64,000 nucleotides of DNA, taken from Protula sp. h YS-2021. Its lineage: Eukaryota > Annelida > Polychaeta > Sabellida > Serpulidae. Below the pieces are notes generated by a model. It ran no database searches. It was not told the DNA's origin and was given only the letters and a program-made list of their open reading frames with translations. Positions 51,201 through 61,200 of the stretch are shown piece after piece. Where the stretch lies: positions 47,325,257 through 47,389,256 of the forward strand of contig OX457031.1 of the NCBI GenBank assembly GCA_949752745.1, in the 5' to 3' direction. Positions within the stretch are counted from its first letter, which is position 1, and each line of letters opens with the position of its first letter. Position numbers and translations under genes: made by a program.

Positions 51201-52204
51201 GGAGTTTCTCAGAGCAGCTTAAATCTCAGTCTCAATGACAAAGTATAAATTTTAACCATGTAGATATTTTATTGGCAATTTTAAGCTATTTGGGAATTAC
51301 CGGAAAACTGGTGCTACGGCGGCTGGCCTCGTTCTGGAGAAATTGACATTGTAAAATCAATAGGTAAATATTGTTAAAGGTTATATTGTAAACACGTACC
51401 GTTTATCATTTTACTGAATTCAACGATAATTCATACAGCGAAAATGTTAAGAAAATAACCCCCTGCCCCCGAAAAAACGACAGTGATGAAATAAACTTTG
51501 TACCATGCAAGCAACTCACACAGAACTATTGCAACTATTTCTTTTCTCTTTTAATCCAAATAATGCTAAAGAAAACATCTAAATATTCATCAAATCTTCA
51601 ATAATATTTCTCTATGATTTAGCAGCTTGAAATGTTAGATAATTCCGTGTGAAAAGGAGTTGGAATAATTGCTCATGGAACATTCTCAGTACGCTTGTCG
51701 AGCTTGTGTAATCAGGTCACAATTCATACTGCGCATGCCCAGAATAAAATCCTGTCGATTTCCAGGGAAACAAAAATTTGATGAAGAAATATGCGGAAAA
51801 AAATCCATAACAGTTGATTTTCCTTGAAATTTTGTGTTACCCTTATATATGTTGTAGAAAAATATATGTGTGACATTATTTAAAAGTGTTTATAGCTCAG
51901 ATCATGCTCCTTATTTATAGCAAAGCGATTTTGATGTTTTGCCTCAAAGATAAACAAAGGTGATATTTTGGGGATAAAAACCCAATTCCCCTTGTTTTAT
52001 TTGAAGTATTTGGTTACAAATGAAAAAACTCTCCAACTTGCTTTGAATGGAGTCGATGCCAAACGTAGATAAAAGCTGCGAGTCTCTAAATGAGATTATA
52101 GCAAAAACATGATATCGGATTTTCATTTAAAACACAATGAAACAAAGCGGCTATGAATATTTTAATAGCAATTTAAAAAATAATGAATCTGTTGGTAACT
52201 TAAG

Positions 52205-52375
52205 GCCTCTGTTAATGACCTACGACCTCTGTTAGTGACCCCTCTTTTGATGACCTACGACCTCTGTTGGTGACCCCTCTGTTGATAACCTACGACCTCT
52301 GTTGGTGACCCCTCTGTTGGTGATCTAAGGCCTCTGTTGGTGACCCCTCGCGTGCTGACCTAAGGCCTCTCTTGT
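52205..52375. repeat. ~35-bp minisatellite, copy-2 specific
   Basis: About five units of 'cctctgttggtgacccctct' plus 'gatgacctacga'. Copy 1 has one unit near 39225-39245. Confidence 0.85.
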
Positions 52376-53449
52376 AAAACCCTTTACTGAAATGTCTAAA
52401 GCCTGCTTGATATACAAAAAATTACACTGTCTCTGCTTGTTGAAAATCTCGTGCGAATTTCCCAGGGCTATCCCTCCCCAGTGTCGAAAGGAAGGGGGGC
52501 GGGGGTGTGGGCACTTGGTATCACAGGTGTTACCACGGGTGTTTGAAAAAAAAAACCCAAAACAAAGGGGGGGGGGTAATTTTTGATTTAGACACGGTCT
52601 GAGATGAGTGCCAATTTCGTTACAAAAGAGGGGTAATTTTCATTCGATACTCCGCGTTACTCACAAAAAGGGGTTCTTTCAGAATTGTATTGCACGTTTA
52701 ACTAAAAAAGGGGGTATTATTTATAGCTTAGCACTCCGCGTATATGGTTCGTTTTAAACATCACGCATGGTGACCAGTAGGAGTGGGGTGGGAGGGAGGG
52801 ATGGAGGAGGTATTGCGAACCTGTTGACTAATTTGCATACCACTGAAATCACAGGCAATGATTTCCGATTGAATGACGGCTATCCCGCGGGAATGCAGCA
52901 CATGGCTTCCACTCTACACTGGAGCATGGCGTGGGACTATAACAGGTTTTATCTGACTAGTTTGGGCAGGTAAATTATCTGGCTACCACGGTGCATTAAA
53001 AATTTTACATCTTGTACTTCTGTTCATTATTCACAGGAATAGAATACCAAATTTCTATTGACAAAATTAGATTTCTTTTTTTAGAAACAAACATTATATC
53101 GAAATGCTACTAAAAATATTGAACGATAAAGATGGTGTAATATAATACATAAATGCAAAATGTTAATATATTAAATCTGCTGTGAAGTGTTGAACTTTAG
53201 TTGCATTAGACTGAACAGCCATCGCGTCTAAATTATCATTTTTCACACTCTTCCTTTTCAGAGCAAACGAAACATTAGGTCACGGAAGGAACTTCCATAT
53301 TTACGTGTTTGAATGGACGAGCAACGGTGTGAGGTAAACCATTTGTGACATGGGTATGGCTTGTGTTTTGTGTGCACTTGCAATAGCCATAGAAACCTGT
53401 CACCACTTAGTTTGGATTATTCAATCTTGCACCAATCAGGAGAGAAGCA

Positions 53450-53850
53450 GAACGCATATGTACGGAAGCGTGGAAGGGACACTTCAGTTCATACTTCATA
53501 CCTCAATTATTCATATGTAGTACATATGAAGTACATATGAAATAGTCAAAAATACATGCGAACTACATGTGAAATACATAGGAAATTCACATTCAATTTC
53601 CCACGTATTTCAAATGAATTTCATATGTATTTCATATGAAGCCAAACTGGGTACCTGTTCATATGAACTACATATGAACTACTTATGTACTACATATGTA
53701 GTACATATGAACTACATATGAATTACATTTGAATTACATATGCAGTACATATGTAGTACATATGAACTACATAAGTACTACATATGTATAGTTCAGATAT
53801 GAAGTATGAAGTGAAATGTCCCTTCCACGCTTCCGTACATATGCATGCTC
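53450..53850. mobile_element. Foldback element with ~45-bp TIRs, intron 8 of copy 2
   Basis: Left arm GCATATGTACGGAAGCGTGG at about 53455 continues with 'aagggacacttca'; the right arm is its complement, ending 'ccacgcttccgtacatatgc' at about 53845. The centre consists of CATATGTAGTACATATGAA-type palindromes, so the whole unit can form a long hairpin. Related in core motif to the element at 40450-40735 but with different arms. Not present at this place in copy 1. Confidence 0.8.
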
Positions 53851-54453
53851 AGTGCAATACTGGGGATCACTACCCAAGCATGGTTTGAAGTACAAGAATT
53901 GTCATGACACATGGATCATGTTTACTGAAGGGCGGGCGGGTATTCAATACATGCTAGAATAAATGTAGTACACAAGAAGTACATGTAAAGTGCGTAAGAA
54001 GTACTACATATGAAGTACATGGAAATCCATATTACTTTTGGTTTCAAATTTCATTGGTAGTTATAGGCATGTTGCTCATGTATAATTCACATGATAGCAA
54101 ACTGTGTAACTGGTTTTAGACAATATTTTCCGAAGTCAAATGCTTCGTGCTTCACAGGTTAACTGGTTGAATAATGTTTTTTTTTTATAACACCGGAACT
54201 TTATGTTCTGTTTGTGACTCTCAAGTCAGATTACAGGCATACAGTTCGATTTCATGTGAATAACAAACATATCAACTTCCTATGAAATTTAATGCTTTGT
54301 GGCAAGTGGCATTGTCAGGAGAGGGCGAAATTTTTCCTCGCTTGTAATTGGTTGAAACAAATCTCGAAACTCGGCCTGTCATTGGCAGACTTTGGACATC
54401 TAGAATTGTTGTAAACACACACGATGTCTGCCGCAGACTTCTTGTCGCTATTT

Positions 54454-54938
54454 TATGGCGGTATATTTGTACAAAAATTTCATGGCGTTCGCGCTCCAAC
54501 ATTTATTTTTGATCGCAATGGTATTTATGTGCAATTAATAGATGAGAAAATATTTAACTCTTTCGCGAACCACTTTTTGTCTTATCCAAGTCACTGTTAA
54601 TTTCTGCACGTGGTTTTTATTATTAAAAAAATAAATGATAGAATGAATTCAATTTATCGTGCCCTATAATTACCTTTTCGCGTTCCAGAATTAAGAAATT
54701 AAATTACGTGATAAAACGCATGGTCAGACAAACGTTCTTTAAAACAGAAGACGTTTAATTATGGTGCGGGATAAAATTATGGCGAAATTGAAGAGCGCGA
54801 AATAAATAGTTAAATAATACACGAAATGTAAATGCTGCGCGGCTGAGAAAATTGCCGCGCGGCCATTTAAATGAACGCGAGAAAAAATTAAATATACAAC
54901 ATGTACGTTTTGATTTTTTGTTCAAATATACCGCCATA
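54454..54938. mobile_element. 485-bp MITE, copy 2, in intron 8 of the pseudogene
   Basis: Same length and termini as the element at 18081-18565 (TATGGCGGTATATTTG at both ends). Flanking hexamers are CTATTT and TTATTT, a near-perfect target duplication. It sits in the pseudogene copy only, so it inserted after the duplication. Confidence 0.85.
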
Positions 54939-55669
54939 TTATTTCGCCATGCCGCTACACATGTCGCGTTCTCATCAGTTGCAGCATAACATACGTCATA
55001 TGTACTTCTTACGTACTTCATATGTACTTTTTACGTACTTCATATGCACGTTTTATGTACTACATATGTAGCATAGAAGTATCAGGTATGAAACTGAATT
55101 GTCCCACCTGCTCTTCGGTAATTAAGTGCGAGAACATTTTTTTTCGCTTTTGGGGGAAGGGGGTGGAGGTAAATTATTCAATGGATGCTCCACTGAATTT
55201 GGCGGTCTCTGATTTCAGTTTCTTTATTGCTGCGTTTCCGCCTTCTGGATGTGCCTTATCCTCTGATTGACCAGAATCCAGACGATCCATCTCAGGATCC
55301 ATGGGCTGTTTCAAACGATCCTCTCTTAGTGCCATTTCACGCACAGGTAGAATGGTGACGTCATGCATTTTGTAGTGTTATACAAACAAAATGAAAGCTG
55401 ACACATAACTACATGAAATGGCTTAAATGTGTTTGATCTATTTTGTTTTATAGTAAAGAGTCGGTTACCTCAGTTAGGATTTGTACCTCAGATAGAACTT
55501 AAAATGCGCAATTAGTTGTTTTGACGCACCACAGAAAAAAATGCGCTGCATCGGGATACACGTAATACTGGATTGTCAAAAGGTCGTCGAAAAATGACTA
55601 CTTTAATTTGTTACTCAGACAAGTTTTGATAAAAGGGCACATTTGTGAGAAAACACCGACGAATTGACG

Positions 55670-55745
55670 AAAATCCTGACCAATTAACGACAACCCTGAC
55701 GAATTAACGACAATTCTAACGATTTAACGACAACCCTGACAAAAC
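55670..55745. repeat. ~25-bp tandem repeat
   Basis: Three to four units of 'acgaattaacgacaaccctg' type in intron 9 of the GH16 pseudogene. Confidence 0.8.
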
Positions 55746-58257
55746 GGTGAATCATTTTACTAAGCATTATGCGAAAAAAACTTGTTGTTTTGGCATCGTA
55801 GCATAATAGCATTGTAACTTCGTCGTAACATTGTCAAGCAGAAGCCGGAAAACTACATCAAAAGTTTTTGATTGGATAATTTGTCAAAAAAATCAGTTCA
55901 ACAAATTACTTTTTGCGCAATGTGCATGTCGATTTCACGACGATGTCAAAAAACATTTTTCTGACGAATTTTTTGACCAGACAGTACATGTATTATGTAT
56001 TTAGGTTTGATCCCTCGCACCGGAAGTGCAGCATCTTTGTTATCTTGTGTCTGGTCAGAGTTGACCGACGTGTCGCCTGTTATATTCAATATTAAATTTA
56101 GCAATGATTTTTATTTAGTGCTTGTTAGCAGGGCATGCATCACTCTCTATGCTAAAGATTTCGTGTATTGTTTTTAGTTCCATTTTCTGTTGAACATCGC
56201 CATGGGTGGCACAAACGGCTTCATCTCAGACGACGCTATCAACCGCGGAGGTGATCTGACTTACGTCAAGCACTGGCATGACGGCCAGAGTCAATACGAT
56301 GCCACGAATGACTTCTACAAGTCACTCTTGATATATATGTGGTTTTCCTCCACAGACACAGGAATGTTAATCGTTTGATGGGGGACGGAGGCGGGGGTGA
56401 GTACCACTGTGATACGGTCGCTTTTTTTTTTACAATTGGCAATTTTTTTCGGAGGAGACCCCCTCTTGGAAAATTGTTGGCGACTGACCCGTAACTCCCC
56501 TGGGGCCGTATTGTAATAGCATATTTAAGAAATTCGGTTAACTTCTCATGTAGCGGACAGAACTTTTGAAATTTAATTATTACATTTTATTTTTATAGCA
56601 AATCAAATTCTTGTACAATTATTTGCTCAGTTTAACTGAATCGGCTGATTTCCCTTGTGCCGTGTAAAGTTAACTGCATAGTTAACTTTTGTGAATACCG
56701 GGGCTGGTATCTACACCTATGTTATTTAAATTACAACTCGCTGTTTTGCAGCTGTCTTGAGTAACATTTAAGCATGTATTTTATCAACAGCATAACGTGC
56801 TGTTTAAGGACAAAGAACGAGACAATTCTATTGCGTGATTTACTGTCTATGAAAACTACTGTATACAATGGATAAGAGCCAATGATTTTACTGCTTTCAG
56901 TCACGTGACCCGGTTGTTGACATGGGAAAAGGAAGGGGACAACAATCACATGCAAATGGATTATATTCGCGTCTATAAGGATGAAAGCCTGCACCCATTG
57001 GAGCAGAATCCAGACTGTCCCACTTAGACCATAAGTGCTGTTCTCCTTCGTCGAAGCGATATGTCAATCTAAACCCAATATTGAAATAAATAAACAAATT
57101 CTTGCATTTTATTTACTTGGTAACTCGAACAAGGGTGTATTGGATGCCGAAAAAGGTAACCCAAATACAGAAATTGTGGGGCGTTGTGTTTTACAACGAA
57201 GCGAATCGTAACTGTGGTTATGCTCTAAATTCCCGTTTCTGAATTTCATCTTGATTCCGTGCAGATACTATCATGTGATATAAGTACTGGAGACCAATGA
57301 AAATGTCCTTTCCTATAAACCTCAGTGTTGGGCTTACGTACACACATTTTTATGTCTTCGCACCGATTAGTTTTTATCAATACAGAAAAGTGGAGGGGGG
57401 GGGTGTCATGGTGAAATATCAGATAATGAAGAAACACGAATCAACAAGCCGTTGTGGAGAGCACAACCCTCCAATCGGAGTTGAAAATCCAAGATGGTGG
57501 TCATTGTGACCATGAAGCTGAGTCAAGGTCAAAATGCAAATAACGTGCACCTATCCATTATGATAGGTCATTTATACACCAAAATATCATAGGAAACAGT
57601 TTATAAGAGTGGGAGTAACAGCCAGAGATGGACGTATGGACATACGGACAACATCCAAACCTTTTATCTCCCCCCGACGCCTGAAGGCCGAGTTGGGGAG
57701 GATAAGAGAAGCATGGATTAATCGCTATTATTATTATCCACAAAATGGTTTATTCTGGAACGCTTATACCCCCTCCCCCTTCCCTACGAGAATGGAGAAT
57801 GTGGGGGGGGGGGGCACTTGGCCTGGAAATTGGTGGGGTTTGCGACGTGAAGCCACGAATTCGAAAAGGCCGCTCCCAACAATTCATTAAACTGAATAGA
57901 TCGCTGACGGCATTGTAAACTGCAACATGGAAAGATTGGAATATTTGAAAAGATAGCTGACTTTTTTTGCTACATTTGAAAAGATCACTGAACAAGTTTT
58001 AGTTAATTTTCTGACGGCCAGTCAAAAAAAGGGTTTTCTCTCACAAATGCTAAGCCATATGAATAGAGCCCCCCCCTTTTTTTCCTTGCCTCGTTGGGAC
58101 AATGACTCATATAATTTGTACTCTATGAATGACTAAATCTCGAGTAATCAGGAACCTGCTTTGACTGGAGAAACAAATTCAAGGGATAAATATGCCAGAA
58201 CACTGTTTTTAAAATTTCAATTTTTTAAATAATAATCTGAAATTATCCACCGTTGAG

Positions 58258-61200
58258 CTAGCGATATCTGGGCCTATAAGATTGTGTGTAATCACGAGAA
58301 GACTGTCCGTAACCTTGTGAGCCACGCCCGTAGGTATTATAGCCTCCGTAATATTGCTGACTTGCGCCGTAACCACGACCGTAACTTTGTCCGTATGCCT
58401 GACCGTAACTGCCATAGTGACCTCCTTGGTTACCATAGCTACGTCCTGTAGTGGATCCATGGCTGCCTCCGTAACCACCATGGCTCTTCTTTCTGGGTCG
58501 ACGACGCGAATGATAGGCGGCGTAACCATAGTCAACCAGATTGACGTCACAGAAAGAGGTGTGGGAATAATATCCGCCAGAACTGTAAGACTCCATCTAA
58601 TGAACAGATTAAAATACAAGGAGGAGATTCATTTGAAAATGTCAGTTATTTATGCCAATTTCACCAACAGTTGAAAAATTCTATCATTTTTTTGCAAGAA
58701 GTTAAAATAAGCATAAAGGAAAACGTGTTTTTGGAAGTCTCGTACATTAACATATGAACAGAGAACAGAAAGTGACACGGCCAGATCGGTGGGCCAAACC
58801 CGCTTAAACTCCATACAGACAGTCCATACCCCATTTCACTGCTCAGTTACTAAGATTTGACCCACCACGAAACTTAAAATTTTCTCAATTTTAAGCGCTC
58901 CTTGGTTTGCAGTCAGAAGTTGACTTTCTACGCAAGCTCTCTAAATGAGTAAAGGGCTTACAGCTCCGTTGCGGGTCCCCGGGGCGCAGCGTTGTATGTA
59001 GGCTATGCCGTGACTGCACGTCACAAAGCTGTAGTTATCGTTGTAATAAAATCCGTCCTTTCCACAACGTCCTACATCAATGAAAGCAGTAACAGTGATT
59101 GAATTTACATTAAAACCAAAATTTAGTACTATTTTCTTTAGTTTCCTTCCATCGTAGACAGTAAAAATAAAAGTAGCAGGAGAGTGGGTCGACCAGGTCG
59201 GGTTTTTATTGCGATAGGGAGGTTGGGGAGGGGGTGCTGTACGCTCTACACCTTCTCGTCCCTTCGAGAAGGCTTACTTCATAGGTGCCCGATTTTTTGA
59301 CAGATAATTATTTTGACCATACAAAAACAATTATTGCTTGCTCCAAAACATGTCGCTCTAAAACTTTTTACGCAAGGGAGGTCTTTCAATCGCTAGAAAA
59401 TCACGTGCCTGTGATTAAAAACCAGCGGACTTTGGCACCCGTTCGGTCGAAGCATGCACTGCCATTATGCTGTTGGTGGTTACGAAACAACTGTCAAAAT
59501 ACAATAGACTCCACATGGTGCTGATTTGTGATGTCAAATGGGTTAATGAAGCCGATAAACTGAATTTATTGATAACCTGTCAATAAGCTGTGTTCGTTAA
59601 ATAGTTTGTATTTTGCGGTGGCTTGAGGGCATCACACGACACTGTTCAATTTTATGGTAGGTGAAGCCAGAACCGATTTATAAGCGTTCAGGCGGCAAGC
59701 TTATTTGTTATTTAGCCTATTTATCTAAAACTTACTGAAGTCAAAGAATGTCAAATATGGCCTGTATACTGAAACGAAACGAGAATCTTTTTCTCAGTTT
59801 TGAATTAGGGGAGCCGACATTCATGTCTACTTCGCTACTCTTATTCTCTTTTCTTCTGACTCGCCAAAAAATTGGGTGAAATACTAACCACTTGGCCAAA
59901 AAGTAATATTTTTAAAATCACTTTCTCACCTCGAGTAGAATTTTTAAAACTTTTGATCCTGGTTTTGGTTTGTTATTATAGAGAATACAATGTTTTGTTC
60001 GTATTCCGAAGCCTTACTAAGATACGTTTTGCCAGTTCGAAACCTTTCTAGAGAAAAAACAGCTTTGTATCCTTTCCACCTTTCCGCCATCACCTCCCCC
60101 TAACAGAGAATTATGCGTAACTGAAGCTGGTTCTGAATCCACGCGTCGCTCTTATTAACACTTGACAAGACGAAGAGTTATATGCTTTGGTATTAGAGCA
60201 CCCGTGGGATATTCATCGTTTTTGTTTTTTCTTTACAGTCGCCCGTCATTTTACCCGTCACAACGCGTCAGAAACTACTGGTCGATCGGCACCAAACTTT
60301 GGAATGATATAGATCTTGATCTAAACGAGTTCTATTAATATTTTTTTCATTTTTTTGTTTGTTTCCAGGGTCAAATTAATACGCAAAGACAGGGTATTTT
60401 CGCTGCCTTTACTGCCTGCGCAGATGAGCCTAAATATTGGTAATGAAAACGAACTGTCCAATTGCCAAGTGTTCATTTCGCTAATAGTTTGCGAAATTGG
60501 TTCTCGTTAATAAACCAACACATGCGTTTCACTATGCTCAGCATATTTGGCATACGTAAATAAATTATGTGGTGCAGAGTGTGGCTGTTGGCACATGCGA
60601 GGGGCTTGTGCAAATGCTGCTGCAGCTCTCACTTTTAGTGATATTTATCGAAGCAAAAGTTTTTTGCTTCGCCTTGTGAAATGAAAACAAAGGCGAAAAC
60701 ATAAAGTGAGGTGCGCAACTTCAGATCAAATACTACGTATGTGTGTAATTTGAGAGTCCTAGGGCCAGTATGGCTAGAGGAGCAGTAAAGACAATATGGC
60801 GGACAAGTAAAAGGAAAACATTTGAAACATTGTCCCCGTACAACTTCAGTACATTCTTAGACTTAGTCAAACCTGTGACTTGCCAAGTGTTAATTACATG
60901 AGTTAAACCACAAGAATGCGTCAGTAATAAATTAGCATGAAGCAGTACTTCGATGCCAAAATGAAATTTGTCTCCAGGTTTTAACGTGCATCAGTATAAA
61001 GCAATCAGAAAATTTATCATACGGTAACACACTGAAAACTACCTTTCCTAAAATGCTTCTAAAAATCAGCTGATTTCTTTCACCCTTGCTTCGGCTGCAG
61101 ACAAAAATTAATGTGCCGTAACTTTCCTACATGTAATTTACTCCATCACGGGTATATCGAAACTTATCCACATTTTGTCTTGCTTTGTCAGGACAGCATC

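Larger units (their letters stand above)
48460..57027 (+). pseudogene. GH16 glucanase pseudogene (inner copy)
   Basis: Homologues of exons 2-11 lie at 48460-48534, 48974-49061, 49371-49481, 50069-50124, 51286-51363, 52855-52969, 53262-53333, 55219-55346, 56178-56320 and 56901-57027. Promoter, 5' UTR exon and signal-peptide exon are missing since the block starts in intron 1. Damage: a one-base loss in exon 4 gives TAA at 49478-49480; the acid/base Glu in exon 6 is Lys (codon 51354-51356); exon 9 has a one-base insertion and a 51-bp deletion; the exon 10 donor changed from gtgagt to gtcact; a Cys codon in exon 4 became Ser; exon 11 has compensating indels. Exon 7 lost one codon in frame. The long open remnants suggest recent decay. 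Confidence 0.93.
47472..59162 (+). repeat. Tandem segmental duplication, copy 2
   Basis: Second copy of the 29553-45918 block. Exon 3 of the GH16 copy differs from copy 1 at one base of 88; other exons differ more. Copy-specific changes are a MITE and a foldback element in intron 8, and expanded minisatellites at 51105-51200 and 52205-52375. Confidence 0.93.
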
